NCBI RefSeq assembly: GCF_003144115.1
Contig: NW_020312001.1
Coordinates: 7,852-71,851 of the forward strand
DNA from: Tilletiopsis washingtonensis
Taxonomy: Eukaryota > Basidiomycota > Exobasidiomycetes > Entylomatales
Reading direction: 5' to 3'
Length of the DNA: 64,000 nt
Shown here: positions 45,074 to 56,319 of the stretch, one piece after another
Layout of the letters: each line of letters opens with the position of its first letter
How positions within the stretch are numbered: the first letter of the stretch is position 1
Notes under the pieces: generated by a model
What the model was told of the DNA's origin: nothing
What the model saw: the letters and a program-made list of their open reading frames with translations, nothing else
The model's database searches: none
Made by a program: the position numbers and the translations under genes

Positions 45074-46375
45074 TCACTCCCAGTCCGAATCGCCGCTGTC
45101 TGCGTCGTCGTCCTTGCGCGCGGCTGTGCCCATCTTGTCCGCGCTGCCAGCAGCTGCAGATGGGAGCGCGGCGCGCTGCGGCGCATCGGACACGACGGGC
45201 GGCGCAGCGGCACGGTCCAGGCGCGAGGCGTGCTCGGCGTCCGTGTCCCACTCGAAGGCCTCAGAGCCGGCATCAGACGCCTCGGTGGCCGAAGCCGCAG
45301 CCGACATGGGCACTGACGCGGCAGCCGGCTTCGCTGCGACACCCTCGTCTCCGCTACTTCTCGAAGCCGAGACGACAGCTGACCGGCGGCGTCAGCAGCC
45401 GCGCATGTCTGAGCGAAGCCTGTTGCACTCACCCGCCTGCTTGCCTTCAGCCTCCTCCGGCGGCACGACCTTGACAAGGTCGCCCATCATCGCCTTCACC
45501 TCCACGCCGACATCCTTCGCCAGCAGCTGCGACTGGTCCCAGTAGCGCTTTGCTAGCGCCTCGCTCTGCTTGAGGTCGAGGTGCGGCAGCGAGGCCTGAA
45601 TGCTCGACACGAGCGACGGCAGCAATTGCCGCTGGCCGGTCTGCTCGCCATCCGCTTGCGGCGCCGATGTGTTGGAGGAGAAGGATGCAATGGTGGACGA
45701 GACAGAGGTCTGCAGCTCTTTGAGCCGCTTGTCCTCGGCCAGCGAGGAGAACCAGGCCTGCGCAGAGCCGAGTGCGGCCCGCCCAGCGTTGGCAATGTCA
45801 TCGAGCTCGGACTGCGACGCCTTGTCGTGCAGGTCGCTCTGCTGCCGCAGCAGGCCGCGCTCCTCGGGCGAGAGCGGCAGCGCCTCGCCCTCCTCGCTGT
45901 ACTCGCCCTCCTTCTCGCGGCGCGAATCGCCGAGCCAGTCCTCATCATCCTTCGCCTTTCCCTTGCCCTTGCTGCTCTTCTCGCCGGCCGAGTCGAGCGG
46001 CGTCTGGGCGGCCTTGCGCGCCGACGCCTGCGCAGCCGTGAGCTGCGCCTCGAACTTGGCGGCCTCGGAGCGGGCGAGTGCGATGATGCCGCCCTGCGCG
46101 TTGATCTGCTCGCGCGCAGAGGCCAGCTGCTCTGCCGACTGCGGAAGCGGGCGCGGTCAGCTGCCGTAGACGTGTGCGCGGCCAGCGCGCCAGCTACGCA
46201 CCTTCTTGCTGACGCCGCTCCACCACGAGCCGAGCGAGCCGACGAGCGCCGAGACCTCGGCCTCGAGCGTCGGTGCCGGCTGCGCTGGCGTGGCAGCAGA
46301 TGCCGTCGTGGACTGCTGCGCGGGCGCCGCAGCTCCCGCGGCGTCGGCGGAGGTGTGCAGATCGTTGACGTCCAT
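45074..46375 (-). CDS. Coiled-coil protein of unknown function with acidic DSDWE end
   Basis: Three exons, 46375-46202, 46138-45433 and 45378-45074, give 394 residues with consistent phases. The N-terminal half has a short amphipathic stretch (VSALVGSLGSWWSGVSKK). A long Ala/Glu/Gln-rich coiled coil follows (SAEQLASAREQINAQGG, then RSEAAKFEAQLTAAQ). A central region contains SLVSSIQASLPHLDLKQ and KRYWDQSQLLAKDVGVEVKAMMGDLVKVVPPE. The C-terminal 100 residues are acidic (SEAFEWDTDAEHASR) and end GDSDWE. The layout recalls BSD-domain/BSDC1-type proteins, but the conserved FW of a BSD domain is not clear, so I leave it unnamed. Divergent from the dysferlin-domain gene. Confidence 0.75.
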
Positions 46376-47736
46376 GCTGTGCGACGGGTGATGGCAGAGT
46401 GCGGTCAAGAGTCGAGTCCACTCCAGAGCCGTGCACCGCCCGCTGCGTGCGCGATCCCCGTGGGAGCACCACGCTAGCGTCGTCCACGCCACGGCCGCGC
46501 ACGTGACGAGCCCGTGTGCCTGTCCCGCAGAGGCATGACGCCGCGCCAGGCCCTCTGAGCGGGTGCTGGCACGTAGTCGGCTGCCGGTGCATGTTGCTGG
46601 CCTTGAGCGATGAGGCACAGCCGAGTCTGAAGCTCCCTGCGGCGTGGCTGAGGCCCACAATGCCCGGCATCTGGCGGCGCGGGTCGAGCAGCGCGGCGAC
46701 AGCGGAGTAACCATGCCGCGGCCGGCCTCCGAGGGATCGACGCCGTGCAGCACGAGATTCCCGCGGCGCGCTAAGGAACAGCACCCTGACTGGCCAGCCC
46801 GGCGCAGGATGATGAGGAGCATCGCGCAGCATGCATTCTGATTGAGAGAAGAGCATGTGCAATCAGCCGGCAGTGATGAGACAGAAGCTGCGTGGGCGCC
46901 GTGTGCACCCAGGCAAAGACGAGGCGGCATTGCCAGACGGTTGGGCAGCAGCGCACGCAGCACATCTAGGCGCGCGCGGCGCGCTCTCTGCTCTGCTCGC
47001 TGAGGGGCTCTGCTGAGCCAGGAGCTCGGGCCGCTCTCTCGACGCCGCGCGGCGTCTGATGCGCTCTCTATTGGACGCAGAATTCTCTCTACTTCGTGAT
47101 GTAGTCAAGAGCATCACCCAGGAAACACGCACAACTCGAGCTGAGGTGGAAAGAGGGAGTAAGCGCGACTCAGCAGGGCGGCCCTCGGCTGGCCACGTTT
47201 GCCTCTCCAACGGCAGGACACGGACGGTAGCAACCGCTCGAGGGCGAGGTTGCTTGTGTGCCGCGCATGTCTGCATGCTGATGCACTTGAAAGCCGAGTC
47301 TCCAAGGTTCAGCAGGCCTCGTGTTCAGGGCTGCCACTGGCATGACTGAGAGAGGGCGAGACGAGGGCCTGCGGCGAGCGGGGACAGGGGCAGCGATGGG
47401 GCGCCGCTCGCAGTCGCGGCTTTCGCTTTGCGCCGAGGAGCGCTGTGGCGCCGCAAGCGCGCCGATGCGGCGAGGGGCGGCGTGCCGCACGGCGCGGTGC
47501 GCGGTGCGGGTGCCGGTGCGGCGTGATGCACGTCATCAGGCAAGCCGCAAGCGCAGGGCAGGCTAGCAGCCAGCAGCAGCCACAGCTCCTCCCTCGGCTT
47601 GGCCCACAGCTCCGGCGAGGGAGGCTGCCGCAGCACCACCACCACCACCACCGCCTCGCCATCCCGCGCGCTGCACCGTCGCCGCGGCTGCCTGCACCCG
47701 CTGCCCGCCCATCCGCGCTGCTGCCCGCTCGACGCC
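46376..47736. promoter_or_regulatory. 1.36-kb divergent intergenic region
   Basis: Between the start codons at 46375 (minus) and 47737 (plus). Open frames here carry no family motif and were not called. The plus-strand leader end contains an ACC run (47634-47652). Parts around 47060-47110 are AT-richer than the surroundings and may hold core promoter elements. Confidence 0.45.
47634..47652 (+). repeat. ACC trinucleotide run in a 5' leader
   Basis: About six ACC units, 85 nt upstream of the dysferlin-domain gene start, similar to the run just upstream of BLH1. Confidence 0.65.
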
Positions 47737-50700
47737 ATGGCCGGCTCAGCGGCCGCGACGCCTGCAGCAGGCGCCAGCTCGGCCGCGCCGGGGCCAGCAC
47801 CAGGAGCGGCAGCGGCCAGGGCAGCCAGCACTCGCTCGCCGTCCAGCGCCCCGCCGACGCCGCCGCTGCCGCACTCGCCGCTCGGGCACGCCCTGGCGCC
47901 GCACCGCAGTGCCGCCAGCAGCGACGGCGCAGCGTCGTCGGCGGCCGGCATGCGCCCGCGCACCCGCACCAGCTCGCTCGCCGCTCGCCAGGCAGGCGCA
48001 GCCTCTACAGCACGTCTCGGCTCCACGTCTTCGCACGCCCTTGCGCCGCCGTCGCCCGGCTCGCAGGCGCAGCCGCGCGCCTCGACGTCCTCCTCGTCGC
48101 GGCAGTCGGCCCCGCCGCGCACCTCCTTCGCCTCGTCGTCGCTCGCCAGCGGTCGCGAGCCGCCACAGTCGGCCGCCTCGACGAGCCGCTCGCACCTCTC
48201 CGTGCTGCCGGCGCGCGGCGCCGATGCCGACGCCGAACCGGCACTGGCAAAGCTCGAGCGCATGCAGCGCGAGCGCCAGACGCGGCGCAAGTGGCGCCGC
48301 GGCACGGGCATCGACAGCCTCGCCGCTCCCTGGGGCAAGCGTGGCAAGGAGGGTGAGTGACATGGTCTGCACGCCCCTGACAAGCCTGCCGCTGCTGATT
48401 GTCGCTGCCGCAGACTCACCAGCGCAGTCTGAAACTGAAGAGCCTGCCGAGGCTGCGACTAATGCCTTCGGCGAAGTCAAGCTGGCCATCTCGTCGCTGC
48501 CCGGCTACCCGATCGCAGCAGTGCGCGGCGCACAGCACCGCGCCCGCACACTCATCGGCCGCGGACACGGCGCCGACTCCAAGGCGCACGATGCGAGTCC
48601 CACCGGAGAGGACGAAGGCGCGTGCGAGTTCGGCGCCGGCGGCTTCCGCTTTGGTGGTCGCCGGCGCGCCAGCCAGGGCGTCAGCAATGCGCCCGTGCCC
48701 ACGAGCGGCGGCCTGACAAGCCTTGCCGCGGCGTCAGGGAAGCTCGCGGACGCAAACTCGCCTGTGCCAAATAGTGCACCCGCAACGCGCAGCAATGGGC
48801 CTGTGCTCGTCCAGCCTCAGGCGGTGCGCGGAGAAGTGCACGATCTGGGCTTCGAGCTTCAGCGCAGCCACAGCTTAAAGCAGAGCGAGCTCGGCGCCGT
48901 GGCCGAGGAGAGTGGACATAGACAGCATCTGAGCACCATGCACAGCAGGTCGGGGCTGAGCGACGTCACAGAACAGCCTTCGGCTAGCCCTCGAACGTCG
49001 AACTTCGACGCCGCGCGCCCCTCTCCGGCCCCGCAAAGTCCAGGGTCCAGCTCACTAGCGCGAGGGCAGAACGGCGCGCTGCGACGCCCTTCGGTCATCG
49101 TGTCGCCCGCTGAACGCCGGCCCAGCACGACGCCCTCGATGACGCTCGCACCAGATCCTCTCGCCCTGCGTGCGCCACCGCAGGCGCAAGACGAGGGCAG
49201 CTCGCCGGGCTCGTCGAGTGCAAACTCCTTCCTTGGAGGCACCTACCACGAAGAGCCACTCGGCGACTCAGACGGCGTGGTCTCGGAGGCATCAAGCTCA
49301 GATTCAGAGGCGCCTGGCACTGGCGCCCTCGATACTGGATACGAGTCCGAACAGGGAGAGCTGAGTGACTCAGACGTCGAGCGCGCGGTGGCGCTCAATC
49401 TCGACCACGGCGCTTTGAACAAGAAGGAGGCCCGCAAGCTGTTACGCGAGCAGCGCCGGGCAGCCCGCGCCGGCTCGATGAGTGACGGGCCGCGCAAGCT
49501 CGCAGTGCTGGCGCGTGGCGAATCGATCTCAGAGCGCGTGGCGAAGGGCGTCACATACGCCTCCAAGGAGAGCCGCAATCGGCGAGCGATGGAGAAGTAC
49601 TCGCCGGCTCCGCTTCGCGCGCTCTCGCCGCCGCTGGGCGGACAAAGCCCAGCTGCAAGATTTGCAGCCGGCATGGCTGAGCGACAACATTCGCCCGGCC
49701 CGCTGTCGAGCACGTTCCACCATGGTGGCAGCGCAACTGCGCTGGGTGCCTCGATCTCGCGAAGCGGCACGCCTCTCGCCCTCTCGACCGGTCCGGCTGC
49801 TGGTCAGGACTCGGTCGCCTCGTCTCGCCGCAGCTCGCTCTCGGAAGGCGGCGACGACGCGGCCTCGCGCGTTCTGTCTCCAACAATCTCAGAGCGCGGG
49901 GGCGGCGCCGAGCCGTGGGGTGTCGCCGACCTCTCGCGCCAGCTGCCGCGGCGCTGGGACACCTCGAAGCTGTCACTGGCGACGGCGGACATGCAGAGCA
50001 TCAAGTCGTCTCGCTCGCGCTTTGGCAGCCGCAGTGCCAAGCGCTTCCTCAGCCTCCGGCGTGGACACAAGGGCGGCCGCCACGACGTGCAGGAAGAGGA
50101 CGCAGACGACTCTCCGCCTGAAGAGGACGTGGAGCAGGAGCTGGACCGCGTGCTGGGCAAGCTTGCCGCCCAGGAAGTGCCGGAACAGATGGGCGAGCGC
50201 TACGAGTACGATGTCTTGTACGAGAACCAGCGCGGGTGAGCCACTGCGCGTGAAATGCGCCTCTCTAGTCGGCTGACACTCCGCCTTGCAGCCTGCTCGT
50301 CTTCGCGATCCCAAAGTTCAGCGCGCGCACGCTATTCCAGTGGGACCCGAGCCCGTGGACGAACGCGCGAAATGGCAACTCTGCCTACAATATCGTCAAC
50401 GCGCAGCTGCCGGACCCGTCGTGGGAGTGGGTCCATCCTGAATGGCTCATCGACATGTCGGGCGATGTCGACGAGGCGGGCTGGGAGTATGCGCGGAACT
50501 TCGGCCGACTGCGTATGTTTCCTCATTTGCGCAGGAATACGCCCCTGCCTCGCGCCAATGCGCAAGGCGCGCTGGAGATGAACCGCCGCATCGCAGACGA
50601 GAACAAGAAGCGAAACGCGAAGGAGGAGGAGCGTGAAGACCACGGCATCGAGGCGCTGAAGCGCTCCGCCAAATCGCGCAGCGCCAAGTGGAGCGGCCAG

Positions 50701-52736
50701 GGCGATCCCGGCACGTTCGTGCGGCGCCGGCGGTGGATTCGCCTGCGGCGACGCAAGGCACTCGCGGTTCCGAGCACTGCTAACACCCCGAGGGTCGGCA
50801 CGCCTGGCTCCTTGGCATCGGGCGACTGGACAAAGGCGTTCGCGAATCGCGCAGGTGGCGCTCAGCCGCAGCACGCCAAGCTGCTCTCAGACGACATGCA
50901 GAGCAGCACGTCCGAGGACGACTCGGAGGACCTCTCCGACCTCGAGGAGGACGAGGTGGACTCCGAGGGCCACGAGATCGGACAGACAGCCTCAGACTTC
51001 TTCCCGCGCCGCACGCCGGGCAATCTGGCGAACCACTCCGATGACCCCCTGCGTGCGCGTCGCAGCAAGGCGCAAGAGCGCCGGCAGCGGCATGCGCGAG
51101 AGTTCACGGGCACTGTGCGCGAGCTGAAGAGCCTCTTGCCATCCATCATGCAGACGACCAAGCCAGCGCGGCCGCATCATGCTCACTCCAACTCGACGGG
51201 CGCCTCGCCCTTGCTTGGCGATCGCGCGCGGCTCTGGCGCGACGAGATCGATGCCAGAAATCCGTTCCTGTCCTGGAAGTTCGTTAAGAAGCGGCTCGAG
51301 GACGACGATCTAGCGTTCGCGACAGCGGCGCTTCGGGCGCGCGATCGCAAGCACGCCCAGCGCATGAAGGAGAGGGAAGAGCGCGCCCAGGCGCGTGCTG
51401 CCACGCGCAGAATGCCCTCCAGCTTCGCGGCGCCTCCCACAGCCGAGGCGCCCGCGCCCGAGATGGCCGCTGCTGGCTTCTCGCCTCCGCCGCGCCCGGC
51501 CGACCTGTCTGCCTACGATCCACCTGCGCCACCCTCGCGCTCGGCGACGCACGAGCTGACCCGCGATGCCCTCGTCGAGATCAACTTCCGCCGCGTCCTG
51601 CGCGTGCTCCGCGCCTGCAAGATTGACCGGCAGCGCCTGCACCTTTGGCGCACGTGGCTCGGTGCCGAGGCCCCAGACGCCGCTGGCGCGCGCGCCGAAG
51701 ACCTTGCGGATCTCGGCCTCGCTCTGAGTCCGTCAGTCAAGGAAGAAGGCGCGATCAAGAGCAGAGAACAGCTGGCAAGCGAGGCAAGAGCACGCTGGAA
51801 CAAGGGCGCCTCGCTCCCGGATCCGCTGGACGTCTGGGATGTGCTCGAGCGCCGGGTAAGTCTTGCGCGAGCGCGGCAGCCTTCTCATCTGACAGCCGCA
51901 CCACCCACAGCTCGACGCGATTCTGCTCCTGTTCGAATTCCAGGGCTCGCGTGCGTCGCTGATCCGCCTGCTGCTCACCTTGCACGCGAGCTCGCATCCG
52001 GAGCATCGCTTCAGGCGCACGAGCTGGTCACTGCCAGTGGGCATGGATGGCCAGCACGTCCAGCCCAACGCGCCGTCGTCTCTGGACCCAGCGACAAGCG
52101 GCAAGACACCGACAGGCGCGCATCTCTCCCACGGAGTACCGCGTGTCGACCAGCGCGAGACGGGAGTCCCGCGGCTGGAGTTCTGGTCCGACCTGAGTCG
52201 CGTCGCTGCGTCCATCCTGCAGGCGCCCCCGCCCGGGGTGGCTGCTCACGACGCACAGTCGCTCCGTGACGAGGCGGAGCTTCTGCGGTCGCCCTCGCGC
52301 GGCGTTGCTGGCCTTGACTCGTGAGTCGTCAGTGAGGCTCGCGCCGTCGAGCTGCGTGCTGACCATCCGCAGGCCCCACTTCGGGCCCTCACGGCCGCGT
52401 TCACCTTTCGCTCCCGTGCCACTCTCGCGGCCGCCGTCGCGTGCGAGCACCCCGCAGCAATCTGCCTCCGCAGCAGCAGCGCGTCGAGGCAGCGCTTCCG
52501 TACGCTCGGCGTCCCCGGCGCAAGGCGGCGCTGGCCCGCGGCGCACCGCACCTGGGCGATCCTCTCTGCATCTGCAGCAGCAAGGCGAGGCGGATCGGGC
52601 GTTCCTCAAGGAGCTGCTGCAGCTGCCGGAAAGCCGCAGAGGCGAGCTGCTGCTCAGCAGCCAAGCCTCGGCTGGCGCGACCGCCTCGAGCTCCAGCATC
52701 CAGAGCCAGCGCAGCACCGCCTCGCGCCAAGACTAG
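47737..52736 (+). CDS. Dysferlin-domain (Mug65/Pex24-type) protein
   Basis: Five exons: 47737-48352, 48414-50235, 50292-51855, 51911-52320 and 52373-52736 (1591 residues). Most is Ser/Pro/Arg-rich and disordered. The recognisable core is a dysferlin (DysF) module at about residues 800-965. It starts YEYDVLYENQRGLLVFAIPKFSARTL, continues WDPSPWTNARNGNSAYNI and LPDPSWEWVHPEWLIDMSGDVDEAGWEYARNF, and ends with the DysFC-type FVRRRRWIRLRRR. This matches the fungal proteins named Mug65 (meiotically up-regulated gene 65) and the DysF part of Pex24/Spo73-type membrane-contact proteins. A second conserved stretch follows (ALVEINFRRVLRVLRACKIDRQRLHLWRTWLG). The function in this organism is unknown; membrane organisation in sporulation or peroxisomes is inferred from relatives. 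The first exon is strongly low-complexity. Confidence 0.87.
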
Positions 52737-52916
52737 ACCAGCACCGATCTCTACTGGCCCTCACGTGGCATCCTACGACGCGCTCTTGCGCCATGATACC
52801 CCATGCACCAGCATAGATACCCAGCGCACGACAGTCGACCGCTAATACAATGCGCTGTTCCGACGTGACGAGTCGAACCTGACAATAGTGTACAGAGCGA
52901 GGTCCGGCAGGCATCT

Positions 52917-54957
52917 CTATGGCGCCTCCTGCATGACCACGTCGCCGGCCTCCGCGGACCCGATCACCGGCTTGCGGTCCTCGTCGTCGAAAGGCCCCGG
53001 GATGGGCCGCGCCGCACTCCCCGTCCCGACAGCTGCACCCGCCCACTGCGTCTGGCCCTGGTCCGCTGCGGCGCGCATCAGTTCGTCCATGGTCTCGTCG
53101 TCGAACTGCCGCGGCATCTGAGTCAGCAAGGCTTCGCCACTGCAGGCCCGCGGACCAGCTCACCTCGTCCTTCGGCTCCTGCGAGGCGACGCCCTGCTGC
53201 AGCTTCTTGCGGCGCTCTTCCTCCTGCGCCATCGAGTCGTCCGGATCCGCCTCCATCTGCACGTCGCCAGACTCGCGCGAGACCTCCCAGCTGCGCTCGA
53301 AGTAGCGATTCGGGTGGTTGACGCTCTCGCCGTTGCCCAGGCCGTCTCCTTTCCGAATGCCCTTCTTGGCGTGCGTGAGCTCGAACAACCGCGTGCATCC
53401 CACATGGTAGTGCTCCGCCTTGACGGCTGTGAGAATCTCAGACTGCTCAGCAGGCGCGAGCCCATAGTGCGTAGCGAGCGCTGCAGAGAGGTTCGCGGGA
53501 GAGAAGTGCCGGAACGGACAGCCGTGGTTGTCCTGCGGGCCGGGCTGATCCTGCGTGATGATGCGCACGCAGCTCTTTGCCGGGTAGTTGACCCGCTTGC
53601 CCTCCAGGCCGTAGCCGTGCCTGATGTTGTACTTGTATTCCTTCGAGAACTGCTCGTCCGTCTTGTTGGCGAAGGAGCGGCGCCAGAAGAGCAGCGCCTC
53701 CTCGATCGGCAGGCCCATGTCCTTGAGGAAGAGGTTGTACTGCAGGCGGCCGTAGTGCTTGAGGTGCTTGTCGCGCCGCAGGCTCTCGTGCAGGTTGCGC
53801 ATGCACAGCGGCGCATGCTTGCGCACCAGCGCATCGACGTGCGAGGCGGAGATGTGGCCGCCATCTTCGAGCTTGATGGCGCTGTCGGAGTAGTCCGATG
53901 ACACGCCCGCGATGAAGCCGAGCGAGAGATGCGCGAGCACGGGCAGCAGCCGGTCATCCTCGTCGAGGCGCGGCAGCGCTCGCGCGGTCAGCTAGCGGGA
54001 GAAGGATGTCAGCGCTCCTAGACGCGGCCAAGCGCCTGGTATGTGACCCACCTCAAGGTCTCGCGACAGGCGGGTCTGGAACTCCGTCACGACCAGCGAG
54101 GACTGCTCGCGCATCGGCACCCACGCCGTGCCGGCCTGCAGGAAGACGCGGCGCTTCTCCACGAGATCTGCCACGCGGGTCCAGTGCACCTGGCAGTGCA
54201 CGAGTCAGCGCCGCTTTCCTCAGCGGCCGCAGACGGCGTACCTTGAAAAAGCTCTCGTTGTCGAAGGTGGCCTTGAGCCAGGGTGTCGTCGCCAGAAGAG
54301 CATCCTTGTTCGCCTGCTTCTCCTCGCTGCTCACTTGCACCCAGTCGAAGTTGAGCGTCTGGAGAAACGCCTCGCGCTCCGCCGCATCGTCCGTATCGAA
54401 GCGCAGCCGGAACAGCGTCGACTCGGCCTTCAGAAAGCGCCGCCGCAGGTCCTCACTGCAGCTCTATGAGCTGTGCGCTGCAAGGCCAGGGCATGCGCAG
54501 CACTCACCTGCGGCAGAAGGCGAGGCGCAGGACAAAGTGCGAGACGTGGTCCTTCATGCGCTCCTGCGTCAGGTCCACGCCGCCGCCGCTGCCGGCCGTG
54601 GTAGAGTTGAGAGGCAGATACTTCTTCGCCATGGCCAGCACGGCCTCGCGCATCTCTGGCCACGAGCGGTTGCGCGCCTGGGACGACTCCACCTCGGCGA
54701 GCACTGTGCGGCAGGGCACGCATGAGCGAGGCGCGGCACGGCGCAGGGCGATGCTGCAGCTCACCGCGAAGCCGGTCAATGGCCCACAGCTCAAACTGCT
54801 CGATCGTGACCTCATGCGTCGGCGGCCGCTGGTAGAAGTTGAGGCGGAAGGGGTACTGGCGCGGGCCCTTGGTCGCGTGCGAGGCCACCGTGGGCGCTGT
54901 GCTGCTGCCGGCGCCGGCAGTGGCTCCGGAAGCCGAGGCGGGCGCGACGCGGAACAT
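52917..54957 (-). CDS. PRI2: DNA primase large subunit
   Basis: Regulatory subunit of primase in the DNA polymerase alpha-primase complex; its Fe-S domain helps start and count RNA primers. Six exons (54957-54765, 54703-54508, 54455-54242, 54189-54052, 53991-53164, 53117-52917) give 589 residues. Family blocks are continuous across the splice sites: YPFRLNFYQRPPTHEVTIEQ, FELWAIDRLRVLAEVE, LRLAFCRSEDLRRRFLKAE, VHWTRVADLVEKRRVFL. Four Cys in conserved contexts can bind the 4Fe-4S cluster: PLCMRNLH, KSCVRII, HGCPFRHF and VGCTRLFE. The last exon encodes an acidic tail (FDDETMDELM). No essential residue appears missing. Divergent from the gene at 55241. Confidence 0.95.
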
Positions 54958-55240
54958 GGCGCAGATGGACAAGTGGACGGAGAGGCGGAGCACTGGTCGC
55001 AGCAGGCGAGGCGAGAGGTGCTGGTGCTGGCGCTGGAGGAGCAGAGGCGTGGACGGGAGGCAGGAAGCGTGCCTCGCCGCCAACACGGCACGACGCGTCA
55101 ATTAACACGGAACGACGCGTGCCCACTGTTCCCACGGCGTCCGCAACCGTCGCGCACGGGTCAGGGTGGAGCTCCCTCCCTTGCGTTCTCCGCGGCCTCG
55201 CTGTTTGGCTTACGACTGCACCTTCTCGTCACGCCGGCGC

Positions 55241-56303
55241 ATGTCGAACCACTCCACGCGCGAACCCACAGACGGCTCATACGCCAGCGACAGCCACGCC
55301 CGCAGCATGCTCTCCTCGCCCCTCTCCTCGCCGCCGCAGGCGTCCAGCTCGGCGTGGCCGTCCATCTCGAGCGCCTACCAGGCACCGCTCTCGCCGCTCT
55401 CGTCGCGCTCGCGCACGCCGCAGAGGCACCGCCACGAGCTGTCAGCACATCCGACCTCGTCTCCTGGTGCAAATGGCCAGGCCTCGCCGTCGCAGCCCGG
55501 CTTCATGTCGCCGTCGCGTTCGAGCGCATATCCTGCGTCGCCGGGCACCGCGAGCGCCTTGCGCCGGGCACGCACCGCGGCAGTGCAGCCGCCGCACCTC
55601 GCCAAGACGTCTCCACGCACTGCTGCCACGAACAGCGACTCGGCCTCCGCCACGCTGTTCCGCCAGCGCTTTCGCCAGCGCTGCCAGGACGCGATGAGCC
55701 GCCAGCGCCAGCAGGCCCTGGCCCAGGCGCGCGCCCGGACAGGCTCTAAATCGCGCGGCAGCGACATGTTCCGCAGCGACGAGATCAGCGGGAGCGAGGA
55801 CGAGCAGATGGATGATGATGTGGCCGACATGCCGGCGTGGCAGCGCGAGGATGATGAGGTGAGCCCTAGCAGGGCGCCGAGGCGCAGCGCTTCCGCGAGC
55901 TGACCCGATCCGCAGCTCATTCGCAGGGCCATGACGGCAGAGTACCGGCGGATGCTGCACACGCAAGAGCGCAGCGGCGCCATGGAGCTCGGCTGGCTCG
56001 GCGCCGACGAAGTGGCCTGGCTAGAGGAGGAAGTTCGGCGCGAGGCCAGAGCCGGGGGTAAGTCATGCATTGTCTGTCCTGGGGCCAAGGATCTGACATA
56101 GCCCCGCGCGCGCAGAGGAGCAGCCGCCGGAGATGGAGGATGACGAGTCGCTGGCAGCTCTGTACGAGCGGTCCTGCTCGGACGCGCTGCTGGCCTCTGC
56201 TGAGGACGACGACGGGGACGATGCGTTCTGGCAGGCTGCAGCTCTGCAGGCCGAGGGCCTCGAGGCGCACGCGCAGGGCGCGCATGACATGGATTGCACT
56301 TGA
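55241..56303 (+). CDS. Small Ser-rich protein, RPA-interacting-protein-like
   Basis: Three exons, 55241-55858, 55916-56057 and 56116-56303, give 315 residues with consistent phases. The first half is Ser/Pro/Ala-rich. A basic-aromatic stretch FRQRFRQRCQDAMSRQRQQA and the following acidic and helical part (MTAEYRRMLHTQERSG, then WLGADEVAWLEEEVRREA) recall the N-terminal and middle parts of RPAIN, the importin adaptor for replication protein A. The C-terminal zinc-binding domain of that family is absent: the protein ends in acidic helices and DMDCT. The assignment is therefore tentative. The stop codon is only 16 nt from the UTP12 stop on the opposite strand, so the 3' untranslated regions must overlap. 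Confidence 0.68.
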
Positions 56304-56319
56304 CCTCAGCCAGACACTC

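Noticed and set aside
52860-52890. GTTCGACTC-like sequence on the minus strand resembling a tRNA B box
   Set aside because: The flanking bases cannot form the T-arm stem, and no A box or cloverleaf is present.
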